Source: Plesiocystis pacifica SIR-1 (GTDB taxonomy: Bacteria; Myxococcota_A; Polyangia; Nannocystales; Nannocystaceae). Taken from it: a stretch of DNA of 52,877 bases. Position 1 is the stretch's first letter. The number at the start of each line of letters is the position of its first letter. This document shows, piece by piece, positions 27,352 to 35,528 of this stretch. The notes beneath the pieces were generated by a model. The model worked only from the letters and a program-made list of their open reading frames with translations. It made no database searches and had not been told where the DNA came from. A program made the position numbers and the translations under genes. The stretch spans positions 1 to 52,877 of the forward strand of contig NZ_ABCS01000072.1 of assembly GCF_000170895.1 (NCBI RefSeq). The letters are read 5' to 3'.

Positions 27352-27439
27352 GCGGCGGTTGATCTTGGCCGCGTGATGGCGGGGGTGGGGCCGGGTTGGT
27401 CTTTGTCTCCGCCATCGGTTCGTGGTGGGGCGGGTGGTG

Positions 27440-27480
27440 TTCGAGTGTTGCTTTCGAGTGCTGCTTTCGAGTGCTGCTGC
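27440..27480. repeat. 13-bp tandem repeat, three copies
   Basis: TTCGAGTGTTGCT followed by two exact TTCGAGTGCTGCT units, starting at 27440, 27453 and 27466, directly before the 29-bp array, with which it shares TTCGA...TGCTGC. Confidence 0.85.
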
Positions 27481-27625
27481 TTGCGGTGGGGTTGTTCGAC
27501 CACTGCTGCTTGCGGTGGGGTTGTTCGACCACTGCTGCATGCGGTGGGGTTGTTCGACCACTGCTGCATGCGGTGGGGTTGTTCGACCACTGCTGCATGC
27601 GGTGGGGTTGTTCGACCACTGCTGC
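27481..27625. repeat. 29-bp tandem repeat, five copies
   Basis: Units start at 27481, 27510, 27539, 27568 and 27597 and are identical except that the first base is T in the first two copies and A in the rest. Since 29 is not a multiple of three, no reading frame is repeated. No spacers are present, so this is not a CRISPR array. Confidence 0.92.
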
Positions 27626-28120
27626 ATGCAGCCCGGATTTGAGAACGGGCTATTTTTCCCCATGAGGTTCTATCGAGAGGCCCTCGACAGCGTCCGCCCC
27701 GACGATGAATCGTGCTCGCTTCGCTGCGCGCGATTCATCCACCTCACGCTCGCTTCGCTCGCTGCGGCTCCGGTCACGGGGCGGCGAGGGGAAATGTTTT
27801 GGCGGGGGTGAAGACCATGGTCGCTGGGACGTTTCTGGTTGCGGAGGTTGGTGGGGGTGCAACCGGCCGTTGCGAACCGTCTCCTGGTTAGCCCGGCATT
27901 TTGCTCGTGAATCCAGAGCAGGCCGCTCGGCGGGAGGGGTCCCTGCGACGAGCACCGAGCCGCGTACAGACTTGGAAGAGCAGCCAAATGTGGCTCGGCT
28001 CGAGCGCAGGAGTGGGGAGGAGCCCGCCGAATAGGCCGCGGAGCACCGTCGGAGCCACGAGTGCACCGCAGTCTTCCTGCACCGCCGGAGCCAACCCAGC
28101 ACCGCCAAGGCCCACAACCA

Positions 28121-28156
28121 ACAAAAAGAGAGGACCGCACCTGCAGCCCTCTCTTT
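28121..28156 (-). terminator. Rho-independent terminator of the stalked lipoprotein gene
   Basis: Read on the minus strand, AAAGAGAGG pairs with CCTCTCTTT (9 exact bases, 14-base loop) and is followed by TTG after a T-run. It begins about 20 bases after the stop codon at 28177. Confidence 0.75.
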
Positions 28157-28176
28157 CGTCCAAGACGACCCGCAGA

Positions 28177-29343
28177 TCACTGCGGAAGAATCGTGAACAC
28201 GCCGGCGCCCCACCACGAGTAGGGCGTATCCGCGACCACGGTCACCGTGCCCTGATCCGGATCGATCTCCAGCACCTCACCGCCGGAGTTGAACCCGAAG
28301 ATCACCCCGGCCCAGCCCGCGAGGCCCCACAAGCTCGAATAGCCGGTGGTCTCGGCGATCTGATCGATCACCGACCCATCGAGGGGGTTGCTCTCGACGA
28401 TCACGTTGCCGTTCGCCCCGGGCGCGTTGACCGAGCCGAAGGTGCCCGTGCCCTCGATGGAGAACACGTCGCCGGCCGAGGTCAGGCCCCCGCCGTACTG
28501 GCCGATCTGGTTGAGCTGGGCCTGCTGACCCACGACGGTGATCTGGTACCAGTTGCCGTTGTTGGCGATGCCGATCAGCGTGTCGTCGTCGGGGTCGAGG
28601 GTCCCGGGCGGCACCATGGTCAGGCCGTTGAAGCTCGACGGCAGGTCGGCGAGGTAGATGCACGCCGCAGAGCCCGGGTCGCACACGAACAGATCGTTGA
28701 AGGTCACGGCGTAGAGCACCCCCCAGCGATCGATGGCGATGTCCGTGACCGAGCCGCTGCTCTGGTCGAAGGTGAACTGGCCGGCCTCGGCGATGGCGTA
28801 GTCGAAGGGGCTCATGGTGTAGAGGCGCGAGCTGGTGTGCGCGTAGACCACGTTGGGCTCGGCGGTGCCGGGCAGGTCGGGATCCTCGGGGAAGGGATCG
28901 TCGGGGTCGGGCACGCCGTCCATGTCCGTGTCCATGATCCCGCCCGTGGTCTCGCCGCCGTCGGTGTCGGTCTCGGTCTCGCCCTCGGTCGTCTCCGTCT
29001 CACCCTCGGTCGTGTCGGTCTCGCCTTCGGTCGTCTCCGTCTCGCCCTCGGTCGTCTCCGTCTCGCCCTCGGTCGTCTCCGTCTCGCCTTCGGTCGTCGT
29101 GTCCGTCGTCGTGTCCGTCTCGCCCTCGGTCGTCTCGTCCGTCCCGGTGGTGTCCATGCCGGTCCCGGACTCGTCCTCCGTGGTCCCGGCGTCGGTCCCC
29201 GAGCTCGAGCCATCGCTGGACTCGTCGCTCCCGGCGGACTCACCGACCTCGTCGGCCGCGTCGCCGCCACCGTCGTCGGTGCAGGCCACCATCGCGGTCG
29301 TGAGCAGGATTGAAGACAGAAGGGAAATTCGTTTCATCGTCAT
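28177..29343 (-). CDS. Stalked lipoprotein with TEGETET repeats and propeller-like domain
   Basis: 388 residues from ATG at 29343 (ATG at 29337 two codons later also fits). Signal peptide ends in AMVAC (C21). The stalk at about 40-130 begins with Asp/Ser/Gly-rich sequence and then repeats a seven-residue TTEGETE unit about six times. DTDMDGVPDPDDPFPEDPD at about 138-156 is a calcium-binding thrombospondin-type-3-like segment. The C-terminal 230 residues, with FDYAIAEAGQFTF, TLIGIANNGNWYQIT and WGLAGWAGVIFGFNSGGEVLEID, look like a beta-propeller of the kind that reports cumulative values in myxobacterial surface proteins. Expected on the cell surface. A strong terminator follows. Confidence 0.75.
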   Translation of the reverse strand: MTMKRISLLSSILLTTAMVACTDDGGGDAADEVGESAGSDESSDGSSSGTDAGTTEDESGTGMDTTGTDETTEGETDTTTDTTTEGETETTEGETETTEGETETTEGETDTTEGETETTEGETETDTDGGETTGGIMDTDMDGVPDPDDPFPEDPDLPGTAEPNVVYAHTSSRLYTMSPFDYAIAEAGQFTFDQSSGSVTDIAIDRWGVLYAVTFNDLFVCDPGSAACIYLADLPSSFNGLTMVPPGTLDPDDDTLIGIANNGNWYQITVVGQQAQLNQIGQYGGGLTSAGDVFSIEGTGTFGSVNAPGANGNVIVESNPLDGSVIDQIAETTGYSSLWGLAGWAGVIFGFNSGGEVLEIDPDQGTVTVVADTPYSWWGAGVFTILPQ

Positions 29344-29444
29344 CACAAGGGGCTCCCAAGCAAGCAGTCGCGGCCGAGCATACGCCAAGGCAGCGACGCT
29401 TGGGACGCGAAGATCCGCATGCGAAAGCTGCCCTGCCTCGCGGA

Positions 29445-30545
29445 CTAGGGCCGAAGCTGCTCTTCGTAGTGGTGCAGTCCGCCGGCCCAGGTCGAGAAGC
29501 ACCACCGCTGACCGTCGCGCGCATGGACGAAGCTCGGCCCGATCGGCACCTTGCCGTCGCCGCCCGGGAGGTCGAGGACGTACTCCGGCAGGCACAATCC
29601 AGAGATCCGTCCGCGCAGCGCGGCCATCAGCTCGCGCCCGCGGTCGATGCTGGTCCGAAAGTGCGAGACACCTCGGGTCAGGTCGCAGTGGTGGAGGTAA
29701 TAAGGCTTGGCCCCCGCCCGGTAGACGAGCTTCTCGAACAGCTCGGCGAGGACCTCGACCTCGTCGTTGACACCCCGGAGCAGCACGGACTGGTTCAAGA
29801 GCATGAAGCCGGCCTCGCGCAGGCGCCTGCAGGCGGTCAGGGCGTCGTCGTCGAGCTCGCGCGGGTGGTTGAAGTGGGTCACCACGCAGACCATCCGCGA
29901 GCCGTCGCCGCGCAGGGCCGCGACCAGGCCCGGGGTCACGCGCGTGGGCAGGGTGACCGGCACCCGCGTGTGCACCCGCAGCAGGCTCAGGTGCTCGATG
30001 GCGTCGAGGCGCGAGCGCAGGGCCTCGAGCTGGACATCGGACAGCGTCAGGGGGTCGCCCCCGGTCAGGATCACCTCGCGCAGCTCGGTGTGCTCGGCGA
30101 GGTAGGCGAGCGCGGGCTCGAGGGCGGCCATGGAGAAGCCCGCCGCCTCGTCGTTGATCGACTCCTTCCGAAAGCAGTGCCGGCAGTACATCGAGCACAC
30201 GTAGGTCGGGTAGAGCAGCGCCCGGGTCGGGTAGCGATGCGTGAGCCGCGGGACGGGGCTGTGCGCGGCGTCGCCGATCGGGTCGGGGCGCTCCCCCGGC
30301 AGGCTCTCGAGCTCGAGGGGGCTCGGCACGGCCTGGCGCCGGATCGGGTCGTCCGGGTCCTGCCAATCGATCTTGTCGAGGTAGGACTGCGGCACCCGAA
30401 CTTTGAAACGCTGACCAACTTCGTTCAAACCGTGTTCATTGGCGATGGGCAATCGGCGCAGGTCGCTGGCGCGCGAAATACCCGCGCGCAGATCCGCGCG
30501 CCAGCGCTCATCTTCGCTCTCCGCGTCCGAATTCGGCTGCTGCAT
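29445..30545 (-). CDS. kamA: L-lysine 2,3-aminomutase (radical SAM)
   Basis: 366 residues from ATG at 30545. CSMYCRHCF gives the radical SAM cysteines C117, C121 and C124. GGDPLTLSD (162-170) contacts S-adenosylmethionine. D288 (PYYLHHCDLT), D325 and K332 (DLPGGDGK) sit at the same relative spacing (37 and 7 residues) as D293, D330 and K337 of the Clostridium subterminale enzyme, the two Asp residues that hold the lysine side chain and the Lys that binds pyridoxal phosphate. This argues for true lysine 2,3-aminomutase, making beta-lysine, rather than EpmB, though EpmB-like action on EF-P cannot be fully excluded. No beta-lysine acetyltransferase gene (ablB) is next to it. It is divergent from the amidase gene. 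Confidence 0.85.
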   Translation of the reverse strand: MQQPNSDAESEDERWRADLRAGISRASDLRRLPIANEHGLNEVGQRFKVRVPQSYLDKIDWQDPDDPIRRQAVPSPLELESLPGERPDPIGDAAHSPVPRLTHRYPTRALLYPTYVCSMYCRHCFRKESINDEAAGFSMAALEPALAYLAEHTELREVILTGGDPLTLSDVQLEALRSRLDAIEHLSLLRVHTRVPVTLPTRVTPGLVAALRGDGSRMVCVVTHFNHPRELDDDALTACRRLREAGFMLLNQSVLLRGVNDEVEVLAELFEKLVYRAGAKPYYLHHCDLTRGVSHFRTSIDRGRELMAALRGRISGLCLPEYVLDLPGGDGKVPIGPSFVHARDGQRWCFSTWAGGLHHYEEQLRP

Positions 30546-30625
30546 GGCCCTGATGTGCCACGGACCGCCGGCGCCGAAAAGAGCGTGGGACCCCCCACCA
30601 AGTTTGAACGCTTGTCAAAAAATCG

Positions 30626-30654
30626 TTGACCTCGGAGATATCCACCGATATTAG
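30626..30654 (+). promoter_or_regulatory. Sigma-70-type promoter of the amidase gene
   Basis: TTGACC (30626-30631), 17-base spacer, TATTAG (30649-30654), giving a predicted start near 30661, 38 bases before the ATG at 30699. It lies in an unusually AT-rich patch for this DNA. Confidence 0.7.
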
Positions 30655-30698
30655 ACCACCAGCACCTACACGTAGGTCCCAGCCCGACAGGTCAGACA

Positions 30699-32423
30699 AT
30701 GTGTCGTAACAACTACATCTCCGTTTCGGCTCTCTTCGCCCTCACCCTGGGTCTGCTCCCCGCTTGCGACCCCGACGCCCGGGACTCCGAGTCCATCTTT
30801 GGCGGCGACGACATGGGCGACACGGCCGGTGACGAGGCTGGCGATGAGGGCGGCGCCGAGCAGGAGGAAGAGATCCCCGAGCTGCCCGAGAACCTGTCGG
30901 CGATGTTCGACGCGGCCGCCGACGAGTTCGACGTGCCCTCGGGCCTGCTGCGCTCGGTGTCTCTCATCGAGACCCGCTGGCAGATGGTGCAGGGCATGGT
31001 CGAGTTCGAGGGCAAGGACGTGGTGACCGGCATCATGGGCCTCAAGGGCCTGCAGCTCCAAGAGGGTGCCGAGCTCGCGGGCGTGTCGATCTCGGACGCG
31101 ACCACCGACGAGCTCTCGAACATCCGGTCCGCCGCCGCGCTCCTCTCGGCCATGGCCGACCAGCACGGCGTCGCCGACCGCAACGACCCCGAGGCCTGGA
31201 CCTCGGTGCTCGCCGAGTACAGCGGCATCGAGAGCCCCGAGGGCCAGATGGCCTACGTCCAGGACGAGGTGTTCAAGGCCCTGCCCCAGACCCACGAGGG
31301 CGGCCCCTTCCTGCCCATCGAGATCCACTCGGGCGACGAGCCGCAAAACCACGCCACCGTCGACTTCCCCGGCGCCATCTGGCGCGGCTCGCCGAACTAC
31401 TCCAACCGCCCCGGCGGGACGAACCCCGAGATGGTGATCATCCACAGCTGCGAGGGCTCCTACAGCGGCTGCTGGAGCTGGCTGAGCAACAGCCAGGCGG
31501 GCGTGAGCGCCCACTACGTCATCAACAACTCGGGCTCCGAGGTCAGCCAGCTCGTCCGCGAGAACAAGAAGGCCTGGCACATCGGCGCGTCCTACAACTG
31601 CTCGCTCAACAACAGCACCAAGTGCAACAAGAACGGCTCGAGCAGCAACAACTTCACCATCGGCATCGAGCACGCCGGCTACGCCAACCAGGCCAGCTGG
31701 AGCAACGGGCTGATCACCACCTCCGCCGAGCTCGTCTGCGACATCACCCAGGCCTGGGGCATCCCGCGCGACCAGTACCACATCGTCGCCCACGGCACGC
31801 TCCAGCCCTACAACCGCATCGACCCCGGGCCCAACTGGCCGTGGGCCAACTACCTGGCGCAGATCAACGCCTACTGCAACGGCGGCCAGCCCGACCCGGA
31901 GCCCGAGCCCGAGCCCGACCCGGAGCCCGAGCCCGACCCGGAGCCCGAGCCCGACCCGGAGCCCGAGCCCGAGCCCGACCCGGATCCCCAGCCCTCCAAC
32001 GTCGACATCACCATCGACAGCAACAACAGCCTCAACGGGCCCGACGCCAACATCACGGTGTCCGGGAGCTGGACCTCCTCGAGCGGTCCCACGGACTACA
32101 ACACCGGCTACTGGTGGCGCGGCACCGGAGCCATCTCCGACGCGGCCGAGTTCGCCTTCTACCTGGACGAGGCGGCCACGCTGACCGTCGAGGCCTGGTG
32201 GGTCTCGGGCTGGAACCGCTCGTCGAGCGCCCCCTTCCTCATCTACAACTCCTGGGGCACCCACCTCGACACGGTCTACGCCGACCAAAAGCAAAACGGC
32301 GGCCAGTGGAACGAGCTCGGGACCTATGAATTCCAGGCCGGATGGAACACCATCGACCTCTCGGTCTGGGCCCCCGCCGGTGACGTGGTCATCGCCGACG
32401 CCGTCCGTGTCCACACCCCGTGA
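30699..32423 (+). CDS. Lipoprotein with lytic-transglycosylase-like, amidase_2 and golvesin-type domains
   Basis: 574 residues from ATG. Lipobox GLLPAC (C23), acidic linker to 60. Residues 65-195 resemble a soluble lytic transglycosylase domain (FDVPSGLLRSVSLIETRW). Residues 225-392 are an N-acetylmuramoyl-L-alanine amidase (PGRP/T7 lysozyme type): VIIHSCEG with H249, IGIEHAGYAN, and HGTLQPYNRIDPGPNW with H365 and D375 as likely zinc ligands. A PEPEPEPDPEPE stalk (397-435) separates the C-terminal domain (440-574) with GYWWRGTG and NTIDLSVWAPAG, like the golvesin/xanthan-lyase-associated module. It should cut peptidoglycan, in self-remodelling or in killing prey. The next gene overlaps by four bases. 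Confidence 0.85.
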   Translation: MCRNNYISVSALFALTLGLLPACDPDARDSESIFGGDDMGDTAGDEAGDEGGAEQEEEIPELPENLSAMFDAAADEFDVPSGLLRSVSLIETRWQMVQGMVEFEGKDVVTGIMGLKGLQLQEGAELAGVSISDATTDELSNIRSAAALLSAMADQHGVADRNDPEAWTSVLAEYSGIESPEGQMAYVQDEVFKALPQTHEGGPFLPIEIHSGDEPQNHATVDFPGAIWRGSPNYSNRPGGTNPEMVIIHSCEGSYSGCWSWLSNSQAGVSAHYVINNSGSEVSQLVRENKKAWHIGASYNCSLNNSTKCNKNGSSSNNFTIGIEHAGYANQASWSNGLITTSAELVCDITQAWGIPRDQYHIVAHGTLQPYNRIDPGPNWPWANYLAQINAYCNGGQPDPEPEPEPDPEPEPDPEPEPDPEPEPEPDPDPQPSNVDITIDSNNSLNGPDANITVSGSWTSSSGPTDYNTGYWWRGTGAISDAAEFAFYLDEAATLTVEAWWVSGWNRSSSAPFLIYNSWGTHLDTVYADQKQNGGQWNELGTYEFQAGWNTIDLSVWAPAGDVVIADAVRVHTP

Positions 32424-33676
32424 AGCGCTTCCCCACCATCCTCCTCGCCTTCGCCCTCGCCGCGGCCCCTTGCTGGCTCGCGTGCGGGGCGAAGCCTCGT
32501 TCGGCCGATGACGACGCCGCGCCCTCTGCCGCTGCTTCTGCCGCGCCGGCTCCGGCCTGTGGCGAGCTGATCTTCCTCGCGAGCGCGGGCCACGACGCCC
32601 CCCAGCGGATCGTCGCCATGGACGCCCGGGGCGGAGCGATGCGCACCCTCCACGAGCCGCCCGAGGACGACGAGCACGAAGCGGGCGAGCCCGAACACGA
32701 GGGGGGCGGCCACGCCCACGGCGGCGGAGACTTCCCGGCCTTGCTCGAGCCCAGCGGCGAGGGCCTGATGATCCTTCGCTCGCAGCCCGCGGGCACGGGC
32801 AAGACCCACGACGAGCTGCTCCGCTTGGCCCTCGGCGCCGAGGGGGCGACGCCCGTCTCGCTGACGGCCGGCTTTGGCCCGGCGATGATCCGCAACCCCA
32901 GCCGCGATCCCGCCGGGCGCTTTTTGGTGTTCGAGAGCGACGCCAACAGCTTCCGCGATCTCTACCGCCTCGAGCTCTCCTCCAATGGAGGTGACGCGCC
33001 CTCGGTGCTGCGCCTGACCGGCGACGAGCAGGGCAACTTCGAGCCGGCCCTGTCCCCCGACGGCGAGCGCGTGGCCTTCGTGTCCAGCCGCGACGGCGAC
33101 GCGGAGCTCTACACCATGACCGCCGACGGCGGCGCGCCGACCCGACTGACCACGAGCCCGGGAGACGACAGCGCCCCGCGCTGGTCCGCCGACGGCCAGA
33201 CCCTCGCCTTCGTCAGCGCCCGCGACCTCGACCGCGGCATGGACGTGTTCGTGATCCCGGCGGCCGGCGGCGAGGCCAAGGCGCTGCTGCCCGCCCGCGA
33301 CGCCCCGGTCCTCGTCCGCGACCTGAGCGTCTCCCCCGACGGGACCAAGCTGGCCTTCACCGAGCTGAGCCAGGGCGCCGGCGCGGCGGTCGTGGTCGTG
33401 TCCTTCCCCGAAGGTGCCGTGCTCGCCCGCAGCCGTGAACGAGGCGAGGGCGCCGGCGCGACGCCCTTGATCGACGAGCAGCCCGTGTGGTCCCCGGACG
33501 GCAAGCACCTCGCCTTCACCCGGGGCTCGGGGCCCGACCGCTCGGACATCCTGCGCATGGACGCCGACGGCCGCGAGCGCGTCAACTTGACCATGGGCCC
33601 GAGCGACAACCGGGGCGTGCACTGGCTGCCCCGGTGGTCCCCGACTTCCGCTACTTCTTCTTGCGCCCGCCGATGA
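32420..33676 (+). CDS. TolB-like WD40/PD40 beta-propeller lipoprotein
   Basis: 418 residues from the GTG at 32420, overlapping the amidase stop (GTGA), so translationally coupled. N-terminal signal with CWLAC (C22), then an Ala-rich linker. A His-rich acidic insertion (EHEGGGHAHGGG, 92-103) may bind metal. Repeated PD40 motifs follow: SRDPAGRFLVFES, ALSPDGERVAFVSSRDGDAELY, RWSADGQTLAFVSARD, SVSPDGTKLAFTE and VWSPDGKHLAFTR. Such propellers bind partner proteins in the periplasm, as TolB does, and together with the amidase may act in wall remodelling. The last 26 bases overlap the convergent barrel gene. Confidence 0.82.
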   Translation: MKRFPTILLAFALAAAPCWLACGAKPRSADDDAAPSAAASAAPAPACGELIFLASAGHDAPQRIVAMDARGGAMRTLHEPPEDDEHEAGEPEHEGGGHAHGGGDFPALLEPSGEGLMILRSQPAGTGKTHDELLRLALGAEGATPVSLTAGFGPAMIRNPSRDPAGRFLVFESDANSFRDLYRLELSSNGGDAPSVLRLTGDEQGNFEPALSPDGERVAFVSSRDGDAELYTMTADGGAPTRLTTSPGDDSAPRWSADGQTLAFVSARDLDRGMDVFVIPAAGGEAKALLPARDAPVLVRDLSVSPDGTKLAFTELSQGAGAAVVVVSFPEGAVLARSRERGEGAGATPLIDEQPVWSPDGKHLAFTRGSGPDRSDILRMDADGRERVNLTMGPSDNRGVHWLPRWSPTSATSSCARR

Positions 33677-34952
33677 GCTTGGGCGCGGCGAAGTCCAGGC
33701 GCAGGCTCCACGCCGCGCTGTAGTGCAGGCCCTTCTCCACCGTCACCTCGGCCGCGTTCGCCGACCACAGGTAGTGGTAGCCGAGCATCAGCCCAGGACC
33801 GGTGTAGAGCGGGCCGGCGATCTTGATGTGCAGGTCCGCGCTGACCCGGCCCTCGACGCCCAAGGTCGCGATGTTGATCGACTCGGGGTTGTCCTCGTCG
33901 TAGTAGAGGTCCTGGAGGGCGTCGCCGAGGAAGACGTTGTTGAGGCCGCCGCCAAAGCCCACGTCGAGGCGCAGGCGCCTGCCAAAGCCAAACTCGTGGT
34001 CGTAGCCGAGCAGCAGGCTCCACATCCCACCGGGGCGGAAGAACTTGTGGAAGTCGAGCCACACGTTGATGCCCACGACCTCGGCGTCGAGGATGAAGCC
34101 CCACTGGGGGCCGCCGAAGTTCGTCTGGCCCAGGTCGCCCGCGCCCGACATGGTGACCTCGCCGTTGTTGATCGAGTCCTCGATGGACTTGTCCCGGTCG
34201 AACAGGCCGTCCTTTTGGCTGGTGCCGTGGGTGTAGCCGATCTTCGGGGCCAGGCCGATGCGGAACAGCCGGAAGCCGCCGAGCTTCTTGTAGCTCTCGT
34301 CCTCGTCCTTCTTCTCGCCCTTCTCGTCAGTCTCGTCGGTCTTGGGAGACTCGAGCTCGGTCTTGGACTCGGGGGCAGGCTGGGGGCCCTCGGGGGTCGA
34401 GGGCTGCGTCGGCTGAGTGGGCTGAACCGGAGGGCTCGCGCTCGGGCCCTGAGGCTGGGCCGGCTGCGCGGGTTGAGTGGGCTGAGCCGCCGGGGCCGCT
34501 CCGGGACGTTGGACCGCCGGGCTGCTTCCGCCGCCCGAGCCCGAAGCGCCTGCGCCACCAGAAGCTGCGCCGCTCGTGCCCGAACCGCCCGCGCCCGCTC
34601 CAGCTCCTCCGCCGCCACCGGCTGCGGCTCCACCCGCTGCGGCTCCGCCCGCCGCGGCGCCACCGGCTGCGGCTCCGCCCGCCGCAGCGCCAGCTGCTGC
34701 GTCGTCGGTCTCGGGCGCCTCGCCCGTCTCGTCCGCGGGCGTGACGGCGATCGCTTCGTCGTCCCCGGCCGCGCCCGGGTCCTCGCCCGCGTCACCCGGC
34801 GCCTCGTTTGCGGGGGGAGCCTCCTCGGGCGCGGCGTCAGGCGTCTCGCTCGGGCTCTCCTCCGCCGGCGCGTCGCTGGGCGGCCCGCCGATGTCGGGGG
34901 GTAGCTCCGGCGGACCGAGGAGCGCCAGACCCAAGAACGCGACGAAGGGCAT
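33651..34952 (-). CDS. Outer-membrane beta-barrel protein with long low-complexity N-terminal linker
   Basis: 433 residues from ATG at 34952. A short hydrophobic start (FVAFLGLALLG) is followed by about 205 residues of Pro/Glu/Ala linker, containing five AAAGG-type units and PTQPAQPAQP runs. A charged segment with EKKDEDE leads to the C-terminal barrel-like part (about 225-433) with alternating strands: FRIGLAPKIGYTHG, WGFILDAEVVGINVWLDF, LLLGYDHEFGFGRRLRLDVGFG, LYTGPGLMLGYHYLW and AAWSLRLDFAAPKLIGG. About eight strands are visible. It is convergent and overlaps the propeller gene by 26 bases. Function unknown; a Pal/OmpA-like role is not supported. Confidence 0.7.
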   Translation of the reverse strand: MPFVAFLGLALLGPPELPPDIGGPPSDAPAEESPSETPDAAPEEAPPANEAPGDAGEDPGAAGDDEAIAVTPADETGEAPETDDAAAGAAAGGAAAGGAAAGGAAAGGAAAGGGGGAGAGAGGSGTSGAASGGAGASGSGGGSSPAVQRPGAAPAAQPTQPAQPAQPQGPSASPPVQPTQPTQPSTPEGPQPAPESKTELESPKTDETDEKGEKKDEDESYKKLGGFRLFRIGLAPKIGYTHGTSQKDGLFDRDKSIEDSINNGEVTMSGAGDLGQTNFGGPQWGFILDAEVVGINVWLDFHKFFRPGGMWSLLLGYDHEFGFGRRLRLDVGFGGGLNNVFLGDALQDLYYDEDNPESINIATLGVEGRVSADLHIKIAGPLYTGPGLMLGYHYLWSANAAEVTVEKGLHYSAAWSLRLDFAAPKLIGGRKKK

Positions 34953-35018
34953 GGCCTAGCCATGCCACGGACAGTGGGGGATCGCAAAGGCTCCAAGACC
35001 CCGGCTACACTGCCGCGC

Positions 35019-35528
35019 ATGAGCGAGCGCGCCTTCGTGCCGGTGCAAATCGCGGTGATGACCGTCTCGGACACCCGCACCCTCGACGACGACCGCAGCG
35101 GGGCCGTTCTCATCGAAGGACTCCAAGCCGCCGGCCATACACTCGCCGCGCGGACGATCGTCCGCGACGACATCCAAGCGATCCAGGCTCAACTCCGGGC
35201 GTGGATCGCCGATCCCTCCGTCCAGGTCGTCCTGGCCACGGGCGGCACCGGCATCACCGCGCGCGATGTCACGCCCGAGGCCCTCGCGCCCCTGGTGACC
35301 AAGGCGATCCCCGGCTTTGGCGAGCTGTTCCGGTGGTTGTCCTTCGAGGAGATTGGCACCTCGACGATCCAAAGCCGCGCCACGGCTGGGCTGTGCGGGA
35401 GCACTTTGGTGTTCGCGCTGCCGGGCTCGCCGGGGGCGTGCCGGACGGCGTGGACGAAGATCCTGGTCCAACAGCTCGACGCCCGGCACCGGCCGTGCAA
35501 CTTCGTCGAGCTCATGGATCGCTACTGA
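35019..35528 (+). CDS. moaB: Molybdenum cofactor biosynthesis protein B
   Basis: 169 residues from ATG at 35019; an in-frame ATG at 34962 would run into the neighbour's promoter and is disfavoured by the family start. VQIAVMTVSDTRTLDDDRSG (9-28), LATGGTGITARDVTPEA (72-88), GELFRWLSFEEIGTSTIQSR (101-120) and FALPGSPGACRTAW (132-145) are all MoaB/MogA signatures. MoaB adenylylates molybdopterin or belongs to the closely related non-catalytic MoaB group. No other molybdopterin gene lies nearby. Probably ended by the terminator at 35701-35745. Confidence 0.93.
   Translation: MSERAFVPVQIAVMTVSDTRTLDDDRSGAVLIEGLQAAGHTLAARTIVRDDIQAIQAQLRAWIADPSVQVVLATGGTGITARDVTPEALAPLVTKAIPGFGELFRWLSFEEIGTSTIQSRATAGLCGSTLVFALPGSPGACRTAWTKILVQQLDARHRPCNFVELMDRY

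Larger units (their letters stand above)
27352..28176. other. Gene-poor region with repeats and inverted repeats
   Basis: About 825 bases without a credible gene. It holds the 13-bp and 29-bp tandem repeats (27440-27625), an inverted repeat GATGAATCG (27704-27712) / CGATTCATC (27731-27739), CTCGCTTCGCT motifs at about 27715 and 27750, and the terminator of the gene to the right. Open frames on the minus strand (27650-28216 and others) lack the third-position GC bias of real genes nearby and have no start context. Confidence 0.6.

Noticed and set aside
27481..27625. CRISPR array
   Set aside because: The 29-base units follow each other with no spacers and no cas genes are nearby.
27650..28216. 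Minus-strand frame of 188 codons in the gene-poor region
   Set aside because: Mixed composition, no domain, no start context, and it covers an inverted repeat and the terminator of the next gene.
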